Source of the DNA: Physocladia obscura
Taxonomy: Eukaryota > Chytridiomycota > Chytridiomycetes > Chytridiales > Chytriomycetaceae
Direction of reading: 5' to 3'
Assembly: GCA_027596945.1 (NCBI GenBank)
Contig: JADGJH010000310.1
Coordinates: forward strand, 5,184-21,344
DNA length: 16,161 nucleotides
The notes beneath the pieces were generated by a model, which worked only from the letters and a program-made list of their open reading frames with translations, did not search any database and had not been told where the DNA came from. Both the position numbers and the translations under genes were made by a program. Below are positions 1-8,815 of this stretch, piece after piece. Numbering within the stretch: the first letter of the stretch is position 1; the number at the start of each line of letters is the position of its first letter.

Positions 1-12
1 CAAAAACGTCAA

Positions 13-891
13 ATGGACCGCTGTCGCATTTTGTGCCTCCACGGATACGCTCAGAACGAACAAGTTTTTCGAAAACGCAGTGCAGTTCTTCGTAAAGATT
101 TGGAAAAGATTGGCGTGGAACTTGGTGAGTTATTCTTCATTCAGAAGCAGTTTGTTTCTTAATCTTCAACGTGTTTAGTATATGCCACGGCACCTCACAC
201 TGCGCCACCACCGGACCAAGAAGCAGACACAATGACTGAAGCCGAGCGAAGTCTGCGACACGGCGTGCAAAGTGAGTAATCGCAAATTCTAAAAATGACA
301 GTCTGAAAAAAGCACTGAAATCTAATCAAAAAAATCGTAGAACCAGAAGAAGTTTTACGAGGCTGGTGGCTTTCAAATATCGACAAAACCGGACAAATAG
401 GATACGCAGAATCAATTCATTCACTCAAAGCAATTTGGGCTGCGCAAGGTCCATTTGATGGAATTCTTGGCTTTTCACAAGGTGCCGCTTTGGCCCCACT
501 ACTCGTTTCTGAACTTGCATTTGCATCGAAGCAATCAGACTTTGCAGCTAGTCAATTTGCGCTTCCGAAATTTATGATTATCGTTTCAGGATTTATTTCG
601 GTTGCTGTTAAAAATCTGGCTGATGCGAATGTTCCAGTCGCCGATGTTTCTGGAGTACAGGATAGTATTCTTGATGCTTGGCCAGAAGGAAAGATTCCGA
701 TTTCATCTATGCATGTTATAGGAAACGGAGATGTATGGGTTGTTCCTCGAGAAAGTCATGCTTTAGCAGCGCGGTTTGTCGAAAGGAGCCGTTTGATTGT
801 TGAGCATGATGGTGGCCATTATATTCCAACTAGCGCTGAAATGAGATTGAAGTTTAAAGAGTTTGTTCAAGCTCACATTGCAACACAATAA
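13..891 (+). CDS. FSH1-family serine hydrolase (3 exons)
   Basis: Predicted exons 13-124, 179-271 and 341-891 encode 251 aa. The introns are 54 and 69 bp, both with GTGAGT donors and TAG acceptors. The protein opens MDRCRILCLHGYAQN, the typical first strand and HGxxQ loop of the FSH1 (PF03959) alpha/beta hydrolases, followed by VYATAPH. The nucleophile elbow GFSQG puts the catalytic Ser near residue 114. Asp near 199 lies in GNGDVWVVP and His near 228 in HDGGHYIP, so the triad is complete and the length suits the family. These are small cytosolic serine hydrolases related to Ovca2; their substrates are mostly unknown. Reading frame 1 is open back to base 1, but the ATG at 13 fits the family N-terminus. 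An AATAAA (888-893) overlaps the stop codon. No breaks were seen. Confidence 0.88.
125..178 (+). other. intron 1 of the FSH1-like gene
   Basis: A 54-bp intron with donor GTGAGT at 125 and acceptor GTTTAG ending at 178. Removing it restores the VYATAPH motif, in phase 1. Its size and donor serve as a reference for the other introns here. Confidence 0.85.
272..340 (+). other. intron 2 of the FSH1-like gene
   Basis: A 69-bp intron with donor GTGAGT at 272 and acceptor ATCGTAG ending at 340, phase 1. A candidate branch site CTAAT lies about 20 bases before the acceptor. Confidence 0.85.
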
Positions 892-1140
892 ATTTGGAAA
901 GGATCAGGGTTTGGAGGAAAGACCACATTATTGTTAACCCTGAAGGTCGAAAAAGACACATTTATCAGTGAAGAAATATGCACGTGATGCGTTGAACAAA
1001 ATCAGGTTTGTAAGTATTACGGAACATCATTTCGTAATCACAGAATTTGCACGCGCGCGAGTTAACAATAACTACTGCTGTCTACCAATATACCTGGTCA
1101 TACTCGGACACCATTATTATACCCAACTGCTTGTCCGGAA
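892..1140. other. spacer between FSH1-like gene and Skn7-like gene
   Basis: A 249-bp gap without a convincing gene. It should hold the FSH1-like 3' UTR and the promoter of the downstream regulator. A CG-rich run (GCACGCGCGCG) sits near 1050, and a weak AT-rich TATTATA lies about 25 bases before the ATG at 1141. No known operator was recognised. Confidence 0.5.
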
Positions 1141-3067
1141 ATGAACTGCACGACTGACCAGAGTATACAACTAAGCTCCGGCTTCCTTACGCAATCGCCG
1201 GATTTGTGGGCCTCACCTGAATCTGCAACATCGCAAATATTTACAAACTCAATGCAGCAACATTTATTGGTGGTGTTCGACGTAGAAAACACGTTTTTTG
1301 ATTCAGCCACCAACTCAACAGCGCAAACTAATACTCGCTTTGTGTCGAGTTCGGACAGCTGTATTTTGGCCAGCAGGCAGCTTTCGGACTCGCCAATTTT
1401 TTCCGCCTCAAAGTCGCAGTGTAAGCGTGACCGTAATACCGAACATCAGTCACTGCTGATGCGTTCTTCGTCGAATGCTTCTTCGGTTTCCTCCGAGGTT
1501 TCTCATTCGATCGACGCTGTTACTCTTTCGACGAATGATTTTGACGACAATTTTTCTTGTACCACTGATGATGCTTTTATGACAGCAAAAAGAAGAAGAA
1601 CGAGTGTGCTTGTGTCTGATTTTATTCTCAAACTTTACATGTACAATTACTAGTTTTTTTCTTCTTTTTTTTTCCTGTTGTTTACCGACTCACCAGTGCC
1701 TTTGTTTTTATTTCCAGCGCTCTTGATGAAAATCAGTATCCTGATCATATTTTTTGGTGCAAATCGGGAACATGTTTTGCTGTTAATGACTCTATCGAGT
1801 TTGGTAAATGCTTTCTTGCCAAACTCTTCAAGCACGTCAATTTTCAGTCATTTGTGAGACAGCTCAACAAGTATGACTTTCATAAAATTAAAGTAGATGA
1901 CTCAGAATTAGACTCCCGGATGGTTTGGCAGCATTTCTTCTCCTTCTCTTTATTTTATTAATTTTTTTAAAATTGTTTCTTAAATCTTCAGCCGTCTGAA
2001 TCCCTGCAAATTTTTCGAAACCTGAACTTCTTGCGGGGAAAACAGGGGTTGCTGATGAAAATTGACAGGAAAACATCTTCCAAGCGGACCACAGAAGCTT
2101 TTGTCGCAAGAGTACCGTCTTCTCCCGAGTTCAAAATCGATCACCTGCGTATGTCTGGAACTGCGTCTCCGAATGCTAATACAAATGCTCAAAATTTGAT
2201 TTCTGGGCTAGAGAAAAAAGCGGCTGAACTGATTGAAGTATGGAAAAATACGGCGAAAAGAATTATTCAAGCAGAAGAGCAGTGCCAGAGTATGCGTGCT
2301 GAACTCAATGATCTCAGAATGTTTTTTACTCAACAAGGCAAAGATCTCGAATCTCTATGGCATGGTGTTGAATTTGGTAAGAAAAAAAATTGAGCAATAA
2401 CTTCTTTGGGATCAAAATCTTCTTAAAAATATCTCAAAAACTCAGAATTTAAATCTGAAAATTCTTCGAAAGGCATTGAAGAATTCAAATTTTCCCAGAT
2501 CATAACCCCACAACGAAATGCGTTTCAGCAGCTACTGCAGAATAACAAAATTACTGATACTTCATCCATGCCTTTGGCTCAATCTACAGTTTCCACAGTC
2601 TCAGCTCAAATTGCTCTTGCTAATTTGACCTTGGAATCGTCAATGGCAGGATACTTTGCCCAAAACACAGACACACCTGTATTGAGCAACAACGTATTGA
2701 GCCCCAATGATTTGCTTTTGTACTGTTTGATCAACTCATTCAGGCAAATCCAGCCACAGCAACATCTCATGTCCAATAATGGATTGAATCCGGTTTTACC
2801 TTCGCAAATTCCAGTACAGCAACAGCAGCAGCAACGAGGATATGCGTACTTACACAGCCAAATATATCCAGCAAGTCTTTCGAATATGCTGCAAGTTTCA
2901 TGATGCCTCAACAAATTTCTGCCACAGCAGCGAAAAATGTTTTAAAAAAATATGCACTAGTTATTTCAACAAACACCGAACTTCAATGGATGGTGGTAAC
3001 AGAACTATGCGGGTTGCATATTGAGTATAGGGTTCTAGAAAACATGCAACAATTTAAGCAACAGTAT

Positions 3068-3108
<41 letters not shown>

Positions 3109-3397
3109 TATTTATATTGCGGATGGAAACAACAAACCTCATTTTGATATTGTTATTATTGATTTTGATATGATATTGATAGATGAGTTTGGAAAAAAGT
3201 GGGAGATTGAGGACATGGTCGCATCGATAGTTGCTGCTCCCTGCGAAAATTCAAAGTATATTGGAATTTCGAGCAAGAATTACGCCAATATCGACAAAAT
3301 TTTGCCGAATGGTGTTTCGATTTCGATGGTTGAGAAACCGTTGTTTAATGGCGTTCTGAAGAACGTTGCTGGCAAGGCTTTGGGGATGTACATTTGA
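1141..3397 (+). CDS. Skn7-type transcription factor: HSF DNA-binding domain, coiled coil, degenerate receiver
   Basis: Proposed exons are 1141-1640, 1718-1922, 1992-2376, 2446-2874 and 2928-3397 (662 aa; phases are consistent). After a Ser/Thr-rich N-terminus, SDFILKLY begins an HSF-type domain (about 159-265) with NFQSFVRQLNKYDFHKIK. The KYDFHK form is typical of Skn7/Prr1 rather than classical HSF (MYGFHK). It ends FRNLNFLRGKQGLL. A coiled coil (about 303-361) and a Gln/Asn/Ser-rich linker follow, then a receiver-like domain (about 516-655). The receiver keeps an Asp in IVIIDFDM and a Lys in VEKPL, but the usual N-terminal acidic pair is replaced (YALVISTN). Family knowledge: Skn7 takes phosphate from a histidine-kinase relay and drives oxidative and osmotic stress genes. 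Phosphorylation of this protein is doubtful. The exon 2/3 and 4/5 joins are the least certain. AATAAA lies at 3532. Confidence 0.75.
1641..1717 (+). other. intron 1 of the Skn7-like gene
   Basis: A 77-bp intron, donor GTACAA at 1641 and pyrimidine-rich acceptor TTTCCAG ending at 1717. It splits the first helix of the HSF domain; joining the exons gives FILKLY followed by ALDENQYPDHIFW, the normal order for this fold. Confidence 0.7.
2377..2445 (+). other. intron 3 of the Skn7-like gene
   Basis: Donor GTAAGA at 2377 is strong. Two acceptors keep the frame: ACTCAG ending at 2445 (69 bp, chosen) and GAAAG ending at 2472 (96 bp). The first has the better consensus and a size closer to the other introns. 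Confidence 0.55.
3068..3108 (+). repeat. (AGCAAC)n hexanucleotide repeat inside the receiver-like region
   Basis: Six exact AGCAAC units plus a partial one. In the gene's frame it codes Ser-Asn repeats between the first two receiver strands; in another frame the same DNA would code polyglutamine. A low-complexity insert inside a receiver fold is unusual and supports relaxed constraint on this domain. Confidence 0.85.
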
Positions 3398-3760
3398 AAT
3401 ATCTGTGTCTTCATCTTTTTTTGAAACCCCCCATTCATCCGTCCATCCACACCTTGCCGTGTAAAGTGTAACCACTGTTTTTTATTTTTTCTTTCTTTCA
3501 CTGCGGCTTCTCTTCTCAAATGAAAACTTTTAATAAACGCCGTTTTGTTCAGTTGATGTGAAACACGCACAGACGCCTCAGAAGAAAAAAGTTCAGGAGG
3601 GATTGAACTTTTTGTGGTTCAAAAAAAGGTGCTTTGAATAATCAATAAATGAGCAAAAAAAAGACAAGCCCCGCCAGCCGTGACACCGCAAGCAACGAAG
3701 TGCAGAAGCGCAGGAGCTTCGCACACAGCGCAGGTTGAGCTGCTGTGATGCCTCTGGCCG
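3398..3760. other. 3' UTR and spacer after the Skn7-like gene
   Basis: No gene seen. It contains AATAAA at 3532-3537, the likely polyadenylation signal of the upstream gene, and a second AATAAA near 3644. A hairpin with a 10-bp perfect stem (AAAAAGTTCA at 3586-3595, complement at 3604-3613, 8-nt loop) lies between them. The right part (3660-3760) is more GC-rich with normal CpG content, and leads into the polymerase-like remnant. Confidence 0.6.
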
Positions 3761-4860
3761 TTGTGTAAGGGTTGGGATGAGAGCTGCCATCATATCAGCA
3801 TGTATACGATTGATTTGAACTGTCATGTTTTCAGCCTTAATGTTCCGGAAAACAAAAATCATCATTATCCTGTTTTGGTCTACATTTGTGCCAATCAGCA
3901 CATGTATCCAGTACTCGATGAAGATCTTCGAAGATCAATCTTTTCAACAGAGAGGGAGCAAAACGGCAGACAGCAAAAGCATTCAAATGTAAACTAATCA
4001 AAAAGGTATTTGACAACTCTTCAACTACGTTACTTAATGTTCCTTTTGACAAGCTACAAGAACTTGAGAATGTAAATGTTGTTTATACCGTTGGAAGCGA
4101 TTTGGAGGAACTGGTTGTTTTTTTGGCAAAGAATGAAAATATCATTTACAAAACTAGGAAGAGCAACGGCAAGATTGTTAGAATAGAATACAAGAATAAT
4201 GTAACTATTGAATTGAATAAGCAGTATGAAAAGGCGAAAGAACTCTGTGCTGATCTGGTGATCCGTTCAAAAACCAAAATTTGATTACTTTAGCACTTGA
4301 AGCATTTGACATTTATAAAGGAGATGATAAGATTGAAAGCACATTTAACAAAGAAACAAGAAATGTATTTTTCAACTACGAGAAACGAGTCATTGTGGAT
4401 ACATTTTATGAGCCACGTAACGGTGCGGAATTAAAGAGTTATGATATTCAAAAATGTCTTACAGCATGTTTGAGTACAAAGAATACATCTCCTTGGTGTG
4501 TGTTTAACTTTTTTGATGAAATAAAGTCATTCTCTGGAAAGCTGCGTCAAGGTTTCTTTTACGTAATTACTGAAAACACATTTCTGTTACGAGGCAATAG
4601 ATGGTACAGTCTTCCTATTTTAATATACTGCCAACAATTTGGAATTAGATACGATATATTGTATGAGGTTATTCCATCCAAAACATTAAAAGCAGACTAT
4701 TTCAATCAGTTTGTTGACCGAATTTACAGCAAATGTGGCGATTCATCGAAAGTGATGAATTGTTGGCGTTTCTGGATATCTTTCACGCAATCAAGATCCA
4801 CACCAATACCTCTTCTACCTCTTTATGCCGAATCTACAACTGTTTGCCTTTTCCTCTAGT
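3761..4860 (+). pseudogene. frame-broken virus/transposon-type DNA polymerase fragment (TV-Pol-like)
   Basis: Three consecutive plus-strand frames carry one protein-like story. Piece 1 (3761 to about 3955) includes ISMYTIDLN and YPVLVYICANQHMYPV. Piece 2 (about 3920-4284) includes NVPFDKLQELENVNVVY and GKIVRIEYKNNV. Piece 3 (about 4270-4765) includes SYDIQKCLTACL, FNFFDEIKSFSGKL, GFFYVITENTFLLRGNRWYS and VIPSKTLKADYFNQF. From memory this order resembles the palm region of polymerases carried by polinton-like and giant-virus-related elements (the TV-Pol family), with a candidate catalytic Asp in SYDIQKC. Resemblance to protein-primed family B polymerases cannot be excluded. The reading frame shifts near 3920-3960 and near 4270, and similarity fades after about 4765, so the C-terminal palm motifs are missing. 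CpG content is normal (about 15 in 4321-4860). Probably an endogenised, inactive fragment. Confidence 0.5.
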
Positions 4861-5310
4861 GTGCATGATACCGCACCGCTTGACGTTCTTGCCATCACTA
4901 ATTGTGTTGGTTTATGTTTTTTTTGTCCCAAAAAATGGTGGAAAACTTGTGAAAGCAGTATCCGCAACAGAGTCAAATTCTCAAAAACTTCACTTTCATT
5001 AATTTTTTCACAAAATTGGATACCGACCTGCTAGAACCTGTTGTCTCATATCACAGCATAGCATGCATTACATGGGTCACTTTTTAATGTAATCACAAAA
5101 AGCTAATTGGAAGATAATTCAGTTTTCTTGCCAGAATCACATGTTTACATGTTAGTGACAGTATAAAAATAGCCAGAACAGTAAGCAAGTTCAAAAATTA
5201 TGTTTCAGTAGTAAAATTTATTCTCACTCAATTAAAATTTTGAACTTGCACAAGTTACCAATCAGCTTTTTTGGTAAAGCAAAATCATTCCTAATGCCTG
5301 CTTTGTTTAA
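4861..5310. other. AT-rich spacer
   Basis: No convincing gene. Several frames stay open for 60-90 codons at 4733-5034, but none resembles a protein family and they overlap each other. CpG is almost absent from 5041 onward. A 12-bp inverted repeat is listed separately. Confidence 0.5.
5185..5249. repeat. 12-bp inverted repeat, MITE-like foldback
   Basis: GCAAGTTCAAAA at 5185-5196 is matched by its exact reverse complement at 5238-5249, giving a 65-bp unit. No flanking target-site duplication is visible, so a MITE is only one possibility; a chance or transcript hairpin is another. Confidence 0.45.
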
Positions 5311-5318
5311 GTTAGTTT

Positions 5319-5459
5319 AGAGCCTTCAATCTTTCCAAATAAGCATCTTTGACTGTTTCAAAAACAAGCTTTACACACTTTCCCTCCAAATCTTGCACAC
5401 TTTGATCATCAAATAAAGCTTTGAACCTTTCCTTTTTCAAACAAAAATAGGTCAATTGC
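5319..5459 (-). CDS. possible terminal exon of an unrecognised protein
   Basis: On the minus strand a good acceptor (TTTTCTAG, ending at 5460) is followed by 46 open codons and a TAA. The peptide starts QLTYFCLKKERFKAL and ends with the amphipathic stretch VFETVKDAYLERLKALN. Composition looks protein-like, with charged and hydrophobic residues alternating as in a helix. No upstream exon with a matching donor was found; just upstream (about 5550-5640) the minus strand also reads FAELEKYVAPYQK and then stops. I do not recognise the family. It could be the tail of a lost gene or chance. Confidence 0.25.
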
Positions 5460-5878
5460 TAGAAAATGGCGGTATGATTTAAATTACTTGCTAAGCAAAC
5501 AATGCATTTTACATCCCTCTATAGTAGATTTTAGGGTTATCATTCTATTTCTGATAAGGTGCAACATACTTCTCAAGTTCTGCAAATGAATAACAACATA
5601 TGCAAACGTTCAAAACAAACTTGACAGCAATCTGAAATAATGTTTTTAATTTCTTTTGAACAAATTTAGCAGATAATGCCTAATAAAAAAACAGTATTGT
5701 GTGTTTTCCCATATACACCACTTTGTTTATTTGGATTTTTTATTTTTGGCCAAGGAGTTCAGCCAAGCACCAAAATGCTGAATAAGATGTTTTTCATTAA
5801 ATATAAGCAAGAATGAAAAGAAAAAGCAAGCGTTCCAATGATCTAACATGCAGACAACAATTTGAAGCAAATATTCCC
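5460..5878. other. spacer downstream of the chitinase relic
   Basis: AT-rich with few CpGs. Minus-strand frames at 5727-5994 continue from the chitinase relic; one holds a Cys-rich stretch (ARCAGTWNYANETCNLETC) that might be a decayed C-terminal binding module. Nothing else is supported. Confidence 0.4.
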
Positions 5879-6992
5879 TCAGGCTGGCATGTTTCCAAAT
5901 TGCAGGTCTCGTTTGCGTAATTCCACGTGCCCGCACATCTTGCAGTTGCGCTGTTGTAAAGGTACCCTATACTCACTTTCCACAATTTCTCCATTTAACG
6001 CGTCTCGCATAGTCGATGAGTAATTGAAAAACCATGGATTTGATGACGAAACATCGTACACAGATATTCCGAAGAATTGTGAATTGTTCCAGACCATATC
6101 TATCACTGCTTGCAACTGTCTCGAATTCAGAAAGCCACCTGCAATAGCAGATGTGGGGTCTCTGGCAAGTCCAAGAACTAGTGGCAACTAGTAATGTTTG
6201 TCCAACGGTCAAATTGAAACCAAAGGGTATGAGCATGCAGCGTCATTATAATACTGTATAATAATGTTACAAAAAGGTTCTGGATTCGATTTGATGACAG
6301 GCCCAGTGTTTAAGTCTTCATTAATACCGTTGAGAAAACATTGAGGAACAGCAGAGAAAATGACTTTCAAATCAAGTGTTTTTGACTGTTTGCATTAATG
6401 AAATCATTTCTTGTGTGTTGTACGTGTCAGTTTTTTTGATTTCAAATTTGAGGCCATCAAGAACTGCAGAGCCGAATGAACGGTTCGCTCAGTCTCCGCC
6501 CAAGAACGTATTGTAAAAAAATTTGTTGCACAACGCCTTGACTGAAAAAGTAGGGAAAGTACATGTCGCGACCAATGAAGAGAATAACTTTGATTTCTTT
6601 TGATTTGCAGTGAGTAATATTACTCCCGACTTGCGCAAATATGGATGCCTGAATTTTCAAGAAATTTTATTTGAACTGAAACCACGTGATACAACATTAA
6701 ACCGTTTAATTCATCAATTGAGTCGCCATCAAGCTCTGTGGAACTTGTTCCGTTGGAATAAACATGATATCTTCTCAGCGAAGAAAGGTCGAGTGCCCAG
6801 TGCCTGTCGCAACATCCAAATGAATACAGAAAGGCTAAGTTCATTGTCTGATAGTACCCAAGATCGCAATAATTCGCGAGGCTGTATTACTGCTGATCAT
6901 CGGCAATTGGTCGCGTGCCAAAACCAAACGGGTCAACATTATTGCCTGGAGAAATACCAATAGCCACACTAGTGCTTTCCAGCTGTTGACAA
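5879..6992 (-). pseudogene. decayed class III (GH18) chitinase
   Basis: Read from 6992 downward, fragments in different frames keep the order of a GH18 class III chitinase. They are SVAIGISPGNNVDPFGFG; YSLANYC then YYQTMNLAFLYSFG (strand 2); ITHCKSKEIKVILFIG (SxGG region); SAVLDGLKFEIKK (the DxxDxDxE catalytic strand); VIFSAVPQCFLNG and NIIIQYYNDAACSY; and PLVLGLARDPTSAIAGGFL with GISVYDVSSSNPWFF near the C-terminus. Such enzymes hydrolyse chitin, for example for cell-wall remodelling. An in-frame TAA precedes YSLANYC, there are at least three frameshifts, and the catalytic Glu position reads Lys. It is head-to-head with the hydrolase gene starting at 7127. Introns cannot explain all breaks, because the stop and the lost Glu are independent. 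CpG content is normal, unlike the region after 8.3 kb. Confidence 0.68.
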
Positions 6993-7126
6993 TGTTATTT
7001 TATTCGATTCAGACTTTTGTCTGAGTGTCATCTTTGGCTCAGCTGTGGTTGGATGGATTTTGCTGCAGATAGATGAAGACGTTTGCTTGTTTCACTTTTT
7101 TTTTTCTCTTTGAACAGCTGACTAAA

Positions 7127-8211
7127 ATGCAAGAAATCTTGTCAGTGCAATATGCTGGCGCTGGAGATACTCAGAACACTCCCCCTGAGCAGACTTCCGC
7201 GTTCAATATTTTAGACTTGTATACGCCGGATCCCTTGGTTCTCACCTGCGATACGCCCTTTTTGATTTTTATTCACGGGTTTGTTCATCCGCAATCCGAG
7301 TAATTTGATGTCAAAAAAAATGTTAAATAACCAGCGAAAAAAAAAGAGGCGCATGGAGAGCGGGAAAGCCCAGCGACTATAGAAATCTTGCCCATCAATT
7401 TGTCGGCAGAGGATTTGGAGTTGCCGCCGTTGGGTACCGTCTTTCAACAAAAACTTCTTCGCAAGAAACCGCGCCAATATCACATCCAGCCCATGTAATT
7501 GATGTCGCCGCAGGTGTTGCTTGGCTGATTGCTCATTGCATCGAACCGGGGAAAGTTGTTGACAGCAAAGGCGCTGGTAAAGTTATGAGATTATGGAACC
7601 CAAAAAACTGGTTTATTGCAGGCCATTCAGGTTTTTTTCTAACGAAACCATACGTAATCATGACCAACTCCTCTAATTTATTTTTAGCTGGTGCCCAACT
7701 TGGATCCCTCCTGTCCCTCAATTCCAACTACATCCAAAAATCACTAGCAAATCTGCTTCAGAATTCAGCAGAACCATCTTTATCCACATGGCGCGATCGT
7801 TTTCGTGGATATATTGGCGTCGAAGGCATCTACGATATTCCGCTTCTTGTTGCAACGTATCCTTCTTACCGTGACTGGTTTATTTCAAATGCATTTGGTA
7901 AAGAAGGTGATGCACGGTGGATTGATGGTTCACCAGTGTTAACGCAATTGGTTGATACTGATTTTTCTGCATCACATTTAGTCATTTTCAGCAAGAATGA
8001 TGGATTGGTTGATATTGCCCAATCTCAGCGTTGGGTAGATAGATTGAAAAAAATTGCCAAAAACGATGTTGCAAAAATCAATGGCACTTCGGATACTAAA
8101 TGGACAGTAGATGAAGAATTTGATTCCATTTTAAGTAATCATGATGATGTTCTTGCTGATCCGTTATTTTTCGAAATTGTCAAAAATTGGATTAAACGAA
8201 AAGCAATCTGA
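7127..8211 (+). CDS. kynurenine formamidase-like alpha/beta hydrolase (3 exons)
   Basis: Proposed exons 7127-7278, 7347-7630 and 7688-8211 encode 319 aa; introns are 68 and 57 bp. Splicing restores two hallmark motifs that the introns split: HGGAW (oxyanion hole) and GHSAG, with the nucleophile Ser near residue 145. The Asp lies in SKNDGLVD (about 250) and the His in NHDDVL (about 297), so the triad is complete. The layout fits the kynurenine formamidase/alpha-beta hydrolase 3 group (yeast Bna7 type), which removes formate from N-formylkynurenine in tryptophan degradation toward NAD. A related esterase is possible. The ATG at 7127 was chosen; one at 7073 would add a hydrophobic leader, but the T-rich run ending CAG at 7117 looks like an intron acceptor or 5' UTR. 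No defects were seen. Confidence 0.82.
7279..7346 (+). other. intron 1 of the formamidase-like gene
   Basis: Donor GTTTGT at 7279 and acceptor AAAAAG ending at 7346 (68 bp, phase 2). Only this acceptor, among nearby AGs, rebuilds HGGAW in frame. The donor resembles the weak GTTTGG donor proposed in the Skn7-like gene. Confidence 0.7.
7631..7687 (+). other. intron 2 of the formamidase-like gene
   Basis: Donor GTTTTT at 7631 and acceptor ATTTTTAG ending at 7687 (57 bp, phase 1). Removal rebuilds the GHSAG nucleophile elbow exactly. Confidence 0.8.
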
Positions 8212-8540
8212 TTATTCATGATTTTCGAATATTTTCTTGTTGTCAAATGACAAACTATTATAAAAATTGGAATATTTTAAAAATTTTAATTCACTTACAA
8301 ATACCCTGTCCAGCGATCCACCGGTCAACTTTGGGACTTGAGGTTGCAAGTGATAAGAGTAGCAAAAATATGTTTTGCACCATCTTCATCAGACAACTAA
8401 CTGTTCAAAATTTATATTTATGAGATCAGTCTAGTTGCACAGAATTCTCAAAAGATTTAGAAAATTTTTATTGTGTTCATATTATTTCTTCAAAGAGTTT
8501 TCTCAATGGAAGCTTGATAAAATTTAACTTATTTTAGCCA
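8212..8540. other. 3' spacer, start of the CpG-depleted region
   Basis: AT-rich. It holds the last normal-looking CpGs (near 8226, 8314 and 8322) before the long CpG-poor stretch. No gene or structured element recognised. Confidence 0.5.
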
Positions 8541-8690
8541 CAGGCAACTGCAACTTTTTGACTGGAAGAAGAGTGCAAATTGTTTCCTGGGCCAATTGTT
8601 CATCAAAAAAAGGAGCACATGATGTTCCAGCTGATACAAAAACAATTTTTGATGTCTTAAACACAGTTGAAACTTGTTACCAATAGCCAG
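8541..8690 (+). pseudogene. short coding remnant, unrecognised
   Basis: After an acceptor-like TTATTTTAG ending at 8538, one frame is open for about 49 codons (ATGNCNFLTGRRVQIVSW, then DVPADTKTIFDVLNTVETCY). A TAG follows, and the frame then continues PVCLNLKIKSLA. The composition is protein-like and the stop could come from CAG. I do not recognise the family. It lies on the same strand as the larger remnant at 9242-9930 and could belong to the same lost gene. Confidence 0.3.
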
Positions 8691-8815
8691 TATGTTTGAA
8701 TTTGAAGATAAAAAGTCTTGCATCAAAAAAAAATTGGCTTTAGGAACTACAATGGTGCTTGAATTAATGTAACAAAATAGAGAAAATGAATTATTGCAGC
8801 TGCAAGATTATCAAG

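Noticed and set aside
2606..2914. 102-codon minus-strand frame with a Cys run
   Set aside because: The Cys run is the complement of the CAG tract in the Skn7-like gene; a shadow.
3593..3901. 102-codon minus-strand frame
   Set aside because: It overlaps the polymerase-like piece and a spacer, and shows no protein pattern of its own.
4733..5034. Overlapping plus-strand frames after the polymerase-like piece
   Set aside because: All three plus frames and one minus frame are largely open here, none continues the polymerase pattern or resembles a family; low stop density rather than coding.
7073..7126. Upstream ATG giving a hydrophobic leader on the formamidase-like protein
   Set aside because: The added residues come from a T-rich run ending in CAG that looks like an intron acceptor or 5' UTR; the family normally starts near the 7127 ATG and is cytosolic.
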